64,000 bases of DNA from Methylococcales bacterium. GTDB lineage: Bacteria; Pseudomonadota; Gammaproteobacteria; Methylococcales; Methylomonadaceae. The translations under genes and the position numbers were made by a program. Below the pieces are notes generated by a model. That model was not told the DNA's origin and did no database searches. It saw nothing but the letters and a program-made list of their open reading frames with translations. Positions 16,471 to 25,866 of the stretch are shown here, piece by piece (the first letter of the stretch is position 1; the number at the start of each line of letters is the position of its first letter). The stretch is taken from positions 1 to 64,000 of the forward strand of contig JAPLRS010000030.1 of the NCBI GenBank assembly GCA_026399015.1, given 5' to 3'.

Positions 16471-17093
16471 TGACAGGGGCTTTTAATTATCTACTCCAAG
16501 CTAATGGCTTAAGTTGTGTTCGTGATGATCGTGTGTTGTTTGAAGGATTATCATTTGAAGTACGCGCTGGCCAAGTTTTATTGCTAGAAGGCAAGAATGG
16601 TAGTGGTAAAACTTCTTTATTACGTATTTTATGTGGTTTTCGTGAGCCAGATCTTGGTGAATTAGCTTGGTGTGGTGATGTGCTTTCGGATAGTTCTTAT
16701 TTTGCTGATTTAGCTTATGTGGGCCATTTAGAAGGGGTAAAAAAAGAATTAACTGTCTACGAAAATCTCAAAGTAGCGCTGGCTTTAGGGCAAATGGGGC
16801 GTTACTCAATCATGGATGCTTTGGATAGAGTTAATTTGGTTGATTTTGATGATGTGTTAGTTGGGGCTTTGTCTGCTGGTCAAAAACGACGCTTATCGTT
16901 AGCCCGTTTATTAATCACTAAAAATATTTTGTGGATATTAGATGAACCTTTTACATCATTAGATAAACAAGGTATCGCCTTAATTGAAACTTTAATGTCT
17001 GAACATTGTGCCGAGGGCGGCATGATCGTTTTAACTTCGCATCATGACATTGTCTTACAAGGTACTGATGTACAACGTATAGTGTTATCTTAA
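16470..17093 (+). CDS. ccmA: Cytochrome c maturation ABC transporter ATPase CcmA
   Basis: 207 residues, the short single-domain ATPase typical of CcmA. Walker A GKNGSGKTS (~residue 41), signature LSAGQKRRLSLARLL, Walker B ILWILDEP with SLD, and the H-loop TSHH are all present. With CcmB and CcmC it releases haem-loaded CcmE during c-type cytochrome assembly. It overlaps rlmB by 1 nt and ccmB by 1 nt (TAATG). Genes ccmC-ccmI are not adjacent here, so they must lie elsewhere. Confidence 0.93.
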   Translation: MTGAFNYLLQANGLSCVRDDRVLFEGLSFEVRAGQVLLLEGKNGSGKTSLLRILCGFREPDLGELAWCGDVLSDSSYFADLAYVGHLEGVKKELTVYENLKVALALGQMGRYSIMDALDRVNLVDFDDVLVGALSAGQKRRLSLARLLITKNILWILDEPFTSLDKQGIALIETLMSEHCAEGGMIVLTSHHDIVLQGTDVQRIVLS

Positions 17094-17767
17094 TGTCTTT
17101 AGCTAACGCCTTTTTTGCAATTATTAAACGTGATTTAGTGTTGGCCTTACGCAGGCGCTCTGAAATTGCAAATCCGCTATTATTCTTTATTCTCGTTATT
17201 ACTTTATTCCCCTTGGGAATTGGTGCCCAACCACATCTATTACAATCAATAGCACCAGGTATTATTTGGGTGTCTGCTTTATTAGCCGCCATGCTGTCAT
17301 TGGATAGTTTGTTTAGATCAGATTTTGACGATGGTTCTTTAGAGCAAATATTATTAAGTGCGCATCCTGCATCTTTATTAGTTTTGGCAAAAGTTGTGGC
17401 ACATTGGTTAGTCACGGGTTTGCCTTTATTAATTGTGGCCCCGCTATTAGCCATTTTTTTGGGTATGCCAACGAGTTCATTGAGTATTTTGTTGTTGACC
17501 TTATTATTGGGAACGCCAGTACTCAGTTTAATTGGGGCTATTGGTGTGGCTTTAACGGTGGGTTTACGTAGAGGCGGCATGATTTTATCTTTATTAGTGT
17601 TACCTTTATATGTGCCTGTGTTAATTTTCGCCAGTAATGCAGTTGAAATGGCAGGTGCGGGTTTACCGATACAAGCGCAATTGAATATTTTGATTTCATT
17701 TTTATTTATGGCTGTATTTTTAGCGCCTTGGCCAACGGCGGCAGCGTTAAAAATGAGCATTAATTAA
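17093..17767 (+). CDS. ccmB: Haem exporter subunit CcmB
   Basis: 224 residues with six hydrophobic segments and the CcmB N-terminus FFAIIKRDLVLALRRRSEIANPLLFFILVIT in two halves. PHLLQSIAPGIIWVSALLAAMLSLDSLF and DFDDGSLEQILLS are strongly conserved family signatures. It is the membrane partner of CcmA. It would normally be followed by ccmC, but here the next gene is htpX, 26 bp downstream, so the ccm cluster is split. Confidence 0.93.
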   Translation: MSLANAFFAIIKRDLVLALRRRSEIANPLLFFILVITLFPLGIGAQPHLLQSIAPGIIWVSALLAAMLSLDSLFRSDFDDGSLEQILLSAHPASLLVLAKVVAHWLVTGLPLLIVAPLLAIFLGMPTSSLSILLLTLLLGTPVLSLIGAIGVALTVGLRRGGMILSLLVLPLYVPVLIFASNAVEMAGAGLPIQAQLNILISFLFMAVFLAPWPTAAALKMSIN

Positions 17768-17793
17768 TCTTACTAAAATTAGAGGGTATTATC

Positions 17794-18669
17794 ATGCTTA
17801 GAATTCTATTATTTTTAGCGACCAACGTAGCCATTATGGTCGTGGTCAGTATTATTTTTAATGTGCTAGGTTTAAACAGTACGCTCGATGCACAAGGTGT
17901 AGATCTTAATTTAAATGCTCTATTAGTGATGTCAGCGGTTATTGGTATGACCGGTTCTGTAATTTCATTAGCTATGTCTAAATGGTCCGCAAAACAAGCT
18001 ATGGGAGTCGTGGTTATTTCACAGCCACAAAATCAAACTGAACAATGGTTGATTAACGTTGTTGCTAAACAAGCTCAGTTGGCTGGCATTGGTATGCCTG
18101 AAGTAGGCATATTTCAAGCACCTGAAGCGAATGCTTTCGCAACAGGTATGAGTCGTAACAGTGCTTTAGTTGCGGTGAGTACTGGCTTATTGCAAGCGAT
18201 GTCTGCTGATGAGGTTGAAGCGGTTGTAGGCCATGAAATCTCTCATGTGGCTAATGGTGATATGGTGACTATGGCATTAATGCAAGGCGTAGTGAATACG
18301 TTTGTATTTTTCTTCGCGACTATTTTGGGCCATTTTGTTGATAGAGTTGTCTTTAAAACGGAGCGTGGTAACGGACCGGCATATTACATTACCCAAATGA
18401 TAGCTCAAATTGCTTTAGGCTTTTTGGCGTCTATGTTGGTTATGTGGTTTTCCCGTTATAGAGAATTTAAGGCAGATGCGGGTGGGGCGCATTTAGCAGG
18501 TAAACAAAATATGATTGCCGCCTTGCGTGCTTTACAACGTGCTCATGAAACACCCGATTTACCGGGTCAATTAGCCGCATTTGGTATTAACGGTGGTGGT
18601 GTTTCGCGTTTATTTATGAGTCACCCACCTTTAGAAGAGCGTATAGCAGCTTTACAAAATAATGGGTAG
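17794..18669 (+). CDS. htpX: Membrane zinc metalloprotease HtpX
   Basis: 291 residues. Two N-terminal membrane segments (~4-28 and ~42-62) precede the zinc site HEISH (147-151), the third ligand Glu in REFKADAGGAHLAG (~residue 225), and two further membrane segments between them. HtpX degrades damaged inner-membrane proteins alongside FtsH. AGAGGG lies about 8 nt before the ATG. It is 26 bp from ccmB and may be co-transcribed. Confidence 0.95.
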   Translation: MLRILLFLATNVAIMVVVSIIFNVLGLNSTLDAQGVDLNLNALLVMSAVIGMTGSVISLAMSKWSAKQAMGVVVISQPQNQTEQWLINVVAKQAQLAGIGMPEVGIFQAPEANAFATGMSRNSALVAVSTGLLQAMSADEVEAVVGHEISHVANGDMVTMALMQGVVNTFVFFFATILGHFVDRVVFKTERGNGPAYYITQMIAQIALGFLASMLVMWFSRYREFKADAGGAHLAGKQNMIAALRALQRAHETPDLPGQLAAFGINGGGVSRLFMSHPPLEERIAALQNNG

Positions 18670-18732
18670 TGTTACTAATGATCTGTAATCTTAGTTAAAA
18701 CTAGAAAAATAAAAAATATAATTGGGGATTTT

Positions 18733-19113
18733 ATGAGAAAACTATTTATTAGTATGCTTTTATTGTGTACTACCTCTGCTATGGCAGAAGATTCCAAAAA
18801 CGACTGGGTTAATACAACCATTTCAGACGCTACCATCGAGAAAGTTCAAACGGCTAAATATGCTTATAAAAAATGCGTTAGCGATGAAATGCAAAAAACA
18901 AGCTATCAACAGCAAGATACGCGTAATGCCACAGAAGCCATTATTAAACAATGTGAACCTATATTAGCTAAGATGCGAGATGTATACGCTGAAGCTAAAG
19001 TACCTGGGGTGATTTCTGATCGACATTTAAAACAACTGCGGATGCAAACAACGCGTGAAGTTTTACAAGGTATGATGTTTTCTGAAGCTAGCCGTAAAAC
19101 GGGCCAAAAATAA
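18733..19113 (+). CDS. Hypothetical periplasmic protein
   Basis: 126 residues. A clear Sec signal peptide ends at AMA-ED (residues 1-19). The mature part is polar and mostly helical, with a pair of cysteines (KKCVSDEM and KQCEPIL) that could form a disulfide. I do not recognise a named family. It precedes DUF2760 by 26 bp and may belong to the htpX-DUF2760-Hsp70 group. Confidence 0.65.
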   Translation: MRKLFISMLLLCTTSAMAEDSKNDWVNTTISDATIEKVQTAKYAYKKCVSDEMQKTSYQQQDTRNATEAIIKQCEPILAKMRDVYAEAKVPGVISDRHLKQLRMQTTREVLQGMMFSEASRKTGQK

Positions 19114-19139
19114 TAATAAAAACTATATAACGGATAATT

Positions 19140-19811
19140 ATGAACTACGCAATTGATTTGACTTTAAAACCGACTACTTTTGATTTATGGCATGTTTGTT
19201 TGGCCGGAACTGTAGTGGCTTTAGCATTAATTTTAGTGATTGTTTTGTTGACTACTTTGTTCGCTATGTTGCGTTGTAAGAAAAGTCGCGGACAACAAAC
19301 TAGCCAAACAAATACTGTCGCAGCAGAGCCAATTGTAAAAGTGGTTGAAAAGATAATAGAAGTTGAAAAAATCGTAGAGGTTGAGAAGTTAGTCCCCGCG
19401 CCTATACCTGAGCCTGTTATATTAAAAGAAGCTACGCCTGATGCGGCATTACAATTATTAGGTTTATTACAAAAAGACGCGCGTTTTATTGATTTTATTC
19501 AGGAAGATATTGGTTCATATAGCGATGCTGATGTGGGTGTGGCTGCGCGCGTGGTGCATGAAGGTTGTAAAAAAGCGGTACATGAACATTTCACTATTGC
19601 TCCTATTCGTTCTGAATTTGAAGGCGATAAAGTGACATTACCTGTTGGTTTTGATGCAGCATCCGTCAGATTAACTGGAAATATTGTGGGTTCAGCACCG
19701 TTTACAGGAACTTTGGTTCACAAAGGTTGGCAAGTGACTGATGTGCGTTTAGCTAAATTGACGCAAACCCACAATGCTAATATTGTTGCAGCCGCAGAGG
19801 TTGAATTGTGA
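19140..19811 (+). CDS. DUF2760 membrane-anchored protein
   Basis: 223 residues. One membrane segment (~20-45) is followed by a charged linker with repeated VEK-type units (about 62-88), then the DUF2760 domain (~98-215) with LLGLLQKDARFIDFIQEDI, YSDADVGVAARVVHEGCKKA and a C-terminal GTLVHKGWQVTDVRL. The domain is presumably cytosolic, given the basic residues after the membrane segment. DUF2760 genes are commonly found beside divergent Hsp70 genes, as here, where the stop overlaps the Hsp70 GTG start (GTGA at 19808-19811). Function unknown; a membrane tether for that chaperone is a guess from context. Confidence 0.8.
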   Translation: MNYAIDLTLKPTTFDLWHVCLAGTVVALALILVIVLLTTLFAMLRCKKSRGQQTSQTNTVAAEPIVKVVEKIIEVEKIVEVEKLVPAPIPEPVILKEATPDAALQLLGLLQKDARFIDFIQEDIGSYSDADVGVAARVVHEGCKKAVHEHFTIAPIRSEFEGDKVTLPVGFDAASVRLTGNIVGSAPFTGTLVHKGWQVTDVRLAKLTQTHNANIVAAAEVEL

Positions 19812-21673
19812 GTTTTATGGATCAACAATATTCATCAAACATTAGTAAACGCTTTTCTGTTGGTATAGATTTAGGCACCACACACTGCGTATTGTCTTAT
19901 GCACCTATATCGGATGCTACTGAAGATGAGTTTGCGCAACAAGTGATGGCTGTGCCGCAGTTATTTAGCCCTGGTTTAGTTGAAAACAGTTTTCAATTAC
20001 CGTCATTCTTATATCAAGCTCACCCTGCTGAGTTAGCGGAAGGTTCAACCAGTTTACCATGGACCTTGAAACCAAAATTTTTAGTCGGTGAAATTGCACG
20101 TAGTTTAGGCAGTAAAACGCCCATACGATTGGTATCAAGTGCTAAAAGTTGGTTGTGTCATGCGGGCGTGGATTGTAAAGCACCTATCTTACCAGCAGAA
20201 GCACCAGAAGAAGTTGAGCGTATTTCACCTTTTCAAGCAACGACTGCTTATTTAGAGCATTTACGAGATGCTTGGTTAAATCTACATCCTGACGCGCCTC
20301 TTGAAAATCAAGACTTAGTGATTACCGTGCCAGCATCTTTTGATCCTGCCGCTCGGGATTTAACTGTCGAAGCCGCTAGATCTGTTGGCTTGGGGCAAGC
20401 TATTTTACTAGAAGAACCTCAAGCTGCTTTATACAGTTGGATTGAAAAAAGTCAGGGTGATTGGCGCAAACAAGCGCAATGTGGTGATGTTATTTTGGTG
20501 ATAGATGTGGGTGGTGGCACTACCGATTTATCATTAATTGCGGTGACTGAGTTTCAAGGCAATTTAGAACTAACCCGGATTGCTGTTGGTGATCATATCT
20601 TATTGGGTGGCGATAATATGGATTTAGCTTTAGCCTATACGGTTAAAGTTAAGCTAGATCAAGAAGGTAAACGTATTGAGCCATGGCAATTACAAGCATT
20701 AACGCATAGTTGCCGTGAAGCAAAAGAAAAGTTGTTTACTAATCCAGAGTTAGACTCTGTGCCTTTAGTGATTGCTAGTCGGGGTTCATCTTTTATGGCG
20801 GGAAACATTCGTTCCGAATTAACCCGTACTGAATTAAATAATGTTTTAGTTGAAGGATTTTTCCCTTGGGTGGCCAGTTCTGATCGCCCAATTAGTCGTC
20901 CAAGAACGGGTTTAAGATCAGCCGGTTTACCCTATGCACAAGATGCGGCTATTACGCGACACTTAGCCGCATTTTTATCAAAGCAAGCGCTAGCTGCCCA
21001 AGAATTTAACGGTATCAATTTGCCTCAAAATGCTAGCTTTATTCATCCAACTGCTGTGTTGTTTAATGGCGGGGTTTTAAAAGCTGATCCATTAGCTGAG
21101 CGTTTAATGGCCGTATTAAATTCTTGGTTAAGTGCCGAACAAGCACCAGCAGCTCGGTTATTATCTGGTGCTGATCTTGATTTGGCGGTAGCACGTGGCG
21201 CAGCTTATTACGGTTATGTAAGACAGGGTAAAGGTGTGCGTATTAAAGGCGGTACTGCAGCCGCTTATTATGTGGGTATTGAAAGTGCCATGCCTGCTGT
21301 GCCAGGTTTTGCGCCAGAAGTTGTGGCTTTATGTGTCGCTCCTTTTGGTATGGAAGAAGGTACGCGTGAAGAATTACCTAATGATGAGTTTGGTTTGGTT
21401 GTAGGTGAGCCAGTAAGGTTCAGATTCTTTGCGTCTACTACACGGCGAGATGATAAGGTCGGTACGCGCTTGGATTACTGGTCAAATGATGAGTTAAATG
21501 AACTTACGGAACTTGATGTAACCTTACCAGAAGAAGGTCGTAGTTCGGGTATGGTTGTTCCTGTACATTTATGTGCGGCTATTACAGAAGTCGGTACTTT
21601 AGAATTACAAGCCATTTCTAAGCAAGATCATAGTCAATGGAAAATTGAGTTTGATGTAAGAGCAGGCGAATAA
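19808..21673 (+). CDS. Divergent Hsp70 family chaperone (not DnaK)
   Basis: 621 residues from GTG 19808. AGAGG at 19796-19800 lies 7 nt upstream and supports this start over ATG 19817. Actin-fold ATPase motifs are present: VGIDLGTTHCVLSY (phosphate 1), VITVPASFDPAARDLT, LLEEPQAALYSW and VIDVGGGTTDLSLI (phosphate 2), and NGGVLKADPLAERL. Unlike DnaK it has long insertions (for example SDRPISRPRTGLRSAGLPY) and ends in a short beta-type region rather than a full substrate-binding domain and lid. Clients are unknown. Coupled translation with DUF2760 suggests that the two work together. Confidence 0.88.
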   Translation: MSFMDQQYSSNISKRFSVGIDLGTTHCVLSYAPISDATEDEFAQQVMAVPQLFSPGLVENSFQLPSFLYQAHPAELAEGSTSLPWTLKPKFLVGEIARSLGSKTPIRLVSSAKSWLCHAGVDCKAPILPAEAPEEVERISPFQATTAYLEHLRDAWLNLHPDAPLENQDLVITVPASFDPAARDLTVEAARSVGLGQAILLEEPQAALYSWIEKSQGDWRKQAQCGDVILVIDVGGGTTDLSLIAVTEFQGNLELTRIAVGDHILLGGDNMDLALAYTVKVKLDQEGKRIEPWQLQALTHSCREAKEKLFTNPELDSVPLVIASRGSSFMAGNIRSELTRTELNNVLVEGFFPWVASSDRPISRPRTGLRSAGLPYAQDAAITRHLAAFLSKQALAAQEFNGINLPQNASFIHPTAVLFNGGVLKADPLAERLMAVLNSWLSAEQAPAARLLSGADLDLAVARGAAYYGYVRQGKGVRIKGGTAAAYYVGIESAMPAVPGFAPEVVALCVAPFGMEEGTREELPNDEFGLVVGEPVRFRFFASTTRRDDKVGTRLDYWSNDELNELTELDVTLPEEGRSSGMVVPVHLCAAITEVGTLELQAISKQDHSQWKIEFDVRAGE

Positions 21674-21690
21674 AGTCAGTTTTCGATATA

Positions 21691-21716
21691 GGGTATAATA
21701 TTTTATTTTTATACCC
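21691..21716. repeat. Inverted repeat with embedded TATAAT upstream of hrpA
   Basis: GGGTATAA (21691-21698) pairs with TTATACCC (21709-21716). TATAAT at 21694-21699 could be a -10 box for hrpA, but no good -35 is visible. The hairpin might also attenuate read-through from the Hsp70 gene. Confidence 0.4.
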
Positions 21717-21724
21717 TGTATTTG

Positions 21725-24700
21725 ATGTCTTCTCTAGAACTTGTTAAGCAACTCACCCAACAAATTCCTCTTTGCCTTAATCAAGATAGACATAGTCTTA
21801 AAAGGCAACTCGATCGTTTAAGAAACGAACTTAAAAAAAATAAAGATTGTGCATCAACACTCAGTGTTTTAACGAATCGAGTTGAGCGTTCGATTGCTAA
21901 TAGAAATAAGCGCCTTGCCAGTATTCCGCCACTTAATTTTCCTGATTTACCTGTCACTGGTAAAAAAGACGATATCGCTAAGCTGATAAAAGACCATCAA
22001 GTGGTTATTGTCTGTGGTGAAACAGGCTCTGGAAAAACCACTCAGTTACCTAAGATTTGTTTGTCACTAGGTTTGGGAGCCGCTGGTTTTATTGGTCATA
22101 CGCAACCCAGAAGAATCGCGGCGCGCACGGTTGCTGATCGTATCGCTGAAGAGTTAGGCGAGAGCATTGGTAAGTCTGTCGGTTATAAAATCCGTTTTAA
22201 TGATAAAACCCATGTCGATTCCTTAGTTAAGTTAATGACTGACGGGATATTGCTGGCAGAATCTCAAAATGATCCTTATTTAAGCCAGTATGAAGTCATC
22301 ATTATTGATGAAGCCCATGAGCGAAGTTTAAATATCGATTTTTTATTGGGCTATTTAAAATGGTTATTGCCTAAGCGTCCTGATTTAAAAGTTGTTGTTA
22401 CTTCTGCAACTATCGATACCCAGCGTTTTTCTACGCACTTTAACAACGCGCCTATTATCGAAGTCTCAGGTCGGACTTATCCGGTAGACATGCGTTACCG
22501 CCCTCTTATCACTAAAGAACCCTTGGAAGGCGAAGAGGTCGATGAGACGATCGATGAATTACAACAGGCAATTTTAGATGCGGTGGATGAACTGTATCGA
22601 GATATGCGCGGTGATATTCTTATCTTTTTAAGCGGTGAGCGGGAAATTAGAGAAACCACTGAGTCTTTAAAGAAACATCACCCGACGCAATACGAGATTT
22701 TACCGCTGTATTCTAAGCTAAGTGTCAGTGAGCAAGAGCGCGTCTTTAATCCTAAGGGTGGTAAAGTTCGTATAGTATTAGCAACTAACGTAGCTGAAAC
22801 TTCGTTAACTGTGCCGGGTATTCGTTGTGTGATTGATACCGGTCATGCGCGTATTAGTCGGTATAGTCATAAGAGTAAAATTCAACGTTTACCGATTGAA
22901 CGGATATCTCAATCAAGTGCTAACCAAAGGGCAGGGCGCTGTGGTCGTGTCGCAGAAGGTATTTGTATTCGCTTATATTCACATGATGATTATTTAGCAC
23001 GGCCGGAGTTTACCGAGCCTGAAATCATGCGGACCAATTTATCCGCGGTTATTTTACAGATGATTGCCTTAAACTTAGGTGATATTGAAGCGTTTCCTTT
23101 TATTGAACCACCCGATGATAAGATGATTCGGGATGGTAAAAATGTCTTACATGAGGTTAATGCTTTAGATAAGTCGGGTAAGTTAACTGAAGTGGGTAAG
23201 CAACTCGCAAAACTGCCTACGGATCCCAAGTTAGCGCGTATGTTATTAGCCGCTGCTGACGAACATTGCTTAATGGAAGTCGCTATTATCGTTTCGGTAC
23301 TAAGTGTGCAAGATCCGCGTGAAAAGCCCGCGGATAAAATGGCGCAAGCGGATGCTAAACATGCGGCGTTTAGACATCCTGAATCTGATTTTTTAACCAT
23401 GCTCAATATTTGGAATACCTTTGAGCTGCAAAAGAAGCATTTATCCAATAATAAGCTCCGCAAATACTGTACTGATAACTTTTTATCGTATATTCGGATG
23501 CGGGAATGGTTTGATATTCATGCCCAGATTATGCAGGTGATTAAAAGTGATTTAAAACTGCATCCTAATACTGAAGATGCCGGTTATGAAAAGATTCATC
23601 GAGCATTATTAACAGGATTGCTATCAAATATTGGTTTTAGACATGAGCAGTATGAGTATTTAGGTGCGCGTGGTCTTAAATTCTTTATCTTCCCTGGTTC
23701 TGGCTTACACAAACTAAAGCCTAAATGGATTATGGCGGCTGAACAAGTCGAAACCAGTAAGGTTTATGCGCGCAATGTGGCACGTATTGAACCGGAATGG
23801 ATAGAACATTGTGCAGAGCATTTAGTTAAGCATAATTATTATGATCCGCATTGGGAAAAGAAATCGGCACGCTGTATGGTGTCCGCTAGAACTTTGTTAT
23901 ATGGCTTAACTCTACAAGCGGGTCGTAAGATTCCTTATGACCATGTTGATCCCAAAGCCTCTCGAGAGATATTTATCAGATCTGCATTAGTTGATCATGA
24001 ATATCATAGCAATGCGCCTTTTTATAGAGAGAATCAAAAGCTCCTAGAAGAAGTAGGGATGATTCAGCATAAAGGCCGTCGGGTTGATTTGGTTGAAGAT
24101 GAGCAATGGCTGTATCAATTTTATGATCAAAAATTACCCGCTGAAATTATCAGTGGTGTTACTTTAGATACTTGGCGTAAAACCGTTGAGCGCACTAATC
24201 CTAAATTTTTATTTCTAACGAAAGAAGATTTAACTCGAGAAAAAGAAGCGGGTTATGTGAATGAATGGGATTTTCCGGATAGCAAAAAAATTGGCAACCT
24301 GACGATTGCTCTGCAATATCGGTTTGAGCCGGGTCATGATGAGGATGGGGTTACCGCTATTATTCCTGTGCATCAATTAAATCAATTAACACCTACGTTG
24401 TTTGATTGGTTGGTACCCGGTTTATTAGAAGAAAAATGTATTGCCTTGGTCAAGGCGCTGCCAAAAAATATCCGTAAGCATTTTGTGCCTGTGCCCCAAA
24501 TGGTTAAACAATGTTTAGAGATTGAACCGGATTTTAAAGGCTTATTACAGGAGTGGCTGGGTAATCGGTTAAGAAAAATAACCGGTGAAGCGATTCCTTT
24601 AAATGAATGGAGTTTTGAAACCTTAACTGATCATTTAAAGATGAATTTTAGAGTGGTTGATGATCAGGGGCAGTTACTTGATTACGGTAGAGATTTAAAA

Positions 24701-25666
24701 AAATTACAAACCAAGCATACTGCTAAAGCGGAGCATAGTTTTGATCAAATCGCGATCGATGAACTGAATTATTCAGGTTATATTCAATGGGGCTTTGATG
24801 ACCTACCAGATACCTATCAGTTTATTCAAAAAGGCCAAACCTTTATTGGTTATCCAGCCATCATTGATGAAGGTGATGCGGTAGGGGTACGTATTTTTGA
24901 TACGCAACAAAAAGCGGATTTACAACATCAGTTGGGTTTAATGCGTTTATTGCAGTTGCAACTAAGAAAAGAATGTACTTATATCCTTAAAAATATGCCG
25001 CAATCTGCGGTTGCAGAGTTAACATATAATCGTCTTTCTAAACATCCTTTAATACCCAGTTTATCTCAAGGCCAGTTAACTGAATTAGCATCCTATAAAG
25101 AGGATATGTTGTTTTTAATTTTTTATGGTGTATTTATTGAGGGTAAAACGCTTCGGACGCAACAGGCATTTGAAGACACCATAAAAGAAAATAAACCTAA
25201 GCTATTGTCGATAGTTAATGAAGTTGGGACACTCGCTTTGGATATTATGAAAGTGTACGGTGAGATTAAAAAAGACTTAGAGAAAAATTTTAAGTCCAAT
25301 GATCCTTTGGCGATTGAAATTAACCAGCAACTCGATTTACTGGTTTATGTTGGTTTTATTAGACATACCCCCTACCAAGCCTTAAAAGCCTTGCCAAGAT
25401 ATTTAAAGGCAGTGCAATATCGAATTGATAAACGCGATAATAATCCACAAAAGTGCCAAGAAGTTAACCGTTATGCGGTACGTTTTTGGAATGCTGTTGA
25501 ACGGGTTTCTAAAAAAGGCCTAATAATTCCGGAACAGAATAACTTTAGATGGGCAATTGAGGAGTTTAGAGTGTCATTATTTGCCCAGCAACTTAAAACG
25601 GCGTATCCAATTTCTGCTAATAGAATGGAAAAGATGTGGAATGAATTACATTTCACACAAATGTAA
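21725..25666 (+). CDS. hrpA: ATP-dependent RNA helicase HrpA
   Basis: 1313 residues from ATG 21725; a TTG directly before it is in frame but unlikely. DEAH-box helicase: Walker A GETGSGKTTQLPK (~residue 99), DEAHERS, SAT, and motif VI QRAGRCGR. The helicase core is followed by HA2/OB regions and the long HrpA-specific C-terminal half. HrpA is linked to ribosome rescue and mRNA handling; E. coli HrpA is about 1300 residues, so this is full length. No strong ribosome binding site is visible. Confidence 0.95.
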   Translation: MSSLELVKQLTQQIPLCLNQDRHSLKRQLDRLRNELKKNKDCASTLSVLTNRVERSIANRNKRLASIPPLNFPDLPVTGKKDDIAKLIKDHQVVIVCGETGSGKTTQLPKICLSLGLGAAGFIGHTQPRRIAARTVADRIAEELGESIGKSVGYKIRFNDKTHVDSLVKLMTDGILLAESQNDPYLSQYEVIIIDEAHERSLNIDFLLGYLKWLLPKRPDLKVVVTSATIDTQRFSTHFNNAPIIEVSGRTYPVDMRYRPLITKEPLEGEEVDETIDELQQAILDAVDELYRDMRGDILIFLSGEREIRETTESLKKHHPTQYEILPLYSKLSVSEQERVFNPKGGKVRIVLATNVAETSLTVPGIRCVIDTGHARISRYSHKSKIQRLPIERISQSSANQRAGRCGRVAEGICIRLYSHDDYLARPEFTEPEIMRTNLSAVILQMIALNLGDIEAFPFIEPPDDKMIRDGKNVLHEVNALDKSGKLTEVGKQLAKLPTDPKLARMLLAAADEHCLMEVAIIVSVLSVQDPREKPADKMAQADAKHAAFRHPESDFLTMLNIWNTFELQKKHLSNNKLRKYCTDNFLSYIRMREWFDIHAQIMQVIKSDLKLHPNTEDAGYEKIHRALLTGLLSNIGFRHEQYEYLGARGLKFFIFPGSGLHKLKPKWIMAAEQVETSKVYARNVARIEPEWIEHCAEHLVKHNYYDPHWEKKSARCMVSARTLLYGLTLQAGRKIPYDHVDPKASREIFIRSALVDHEYHSNAPFYRENQKLLEEVGMIQHKGRRVDLVEDEQWLYQFYDQKLPAEIISGVTLDTWRKTVERTNPKFLFLTKEDLTREKEAGYVNEWDFPDSKKIGNLTIALQYRFEPGHDEDGVTAIIPVHQLNQLTPTLFDWLVPGLLEEKCIALVKALPKNIRKHFVPVPQMVKQCLEIEPDFKGLLQEWLGNRLRKITGEAIPLNEWSFETLTDHLKMNFRVVDDQGQLLDYGRDLKKLQTKHTAKAEHSFDQIAIDELNYSGYIQWGFDDLPDTYQFIQKGQTFIGYPAIIDEGDAVGVRIFDTQQKADLQHQLGLMRLLQLQLRKECTYILKNMPQSAVAELTYNRLSKHPLIPSLSQGQLTELASYKEDMLFLIFYGVFIEGKTLRTQQAFEDTIKENKPKLLSIVNEVGTLALDIMKVYGEIKKDLEKNFKSNDPLAIEINQQLDLLVYVGFIRHTPYQALKALPRYLKAVQYRIDKRDNNPQKCQEVNRYAVRFWNAVERVSKKGLIIPEQNNFRWAIEEFRVSLFAQQLKTAYPISANRMEKMWNELHFTQM

Positions 25667-25866
25667 GATTTTTGTAATTTAACTGAATTATAACTATGTA
25701 AAAATATCCCTGAGCGCGAAACTCCCTATAGAGATACTAGGTGGTTTGACTCACGAGGACTTCCTATTTTTATGAGAGAGTCTTTTGAGTATGAATTAGT
25801 GGTTTTTAGGCATAGTAATCCCATCACGGGTGTATTAATAATTTTTTTAAATAACAGGAAATCAAA

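Noticed and set aside
16951-17760. 269-codon minus-strand frame opposite ccmB
   Set aside because: It is an antisense reading of the hydrophobic CcmB gene; composition is Lys/Asn-rich with no start signal, while CcmB is unmistakable.
22990-23463. 157-codon minus-strand frame inside hrpA
   Set aside because: It is a shadow of conserved HrpA coding sequence with no recognisable domain.
25667-25866. Possible c-di-GMP or other riboswitch upstream of the curlin-like gene
   Set aside because: The GACGCAAAGC-type core of GEMM-I is absent and no other known class fits; only a short AT-rich leader is seen.
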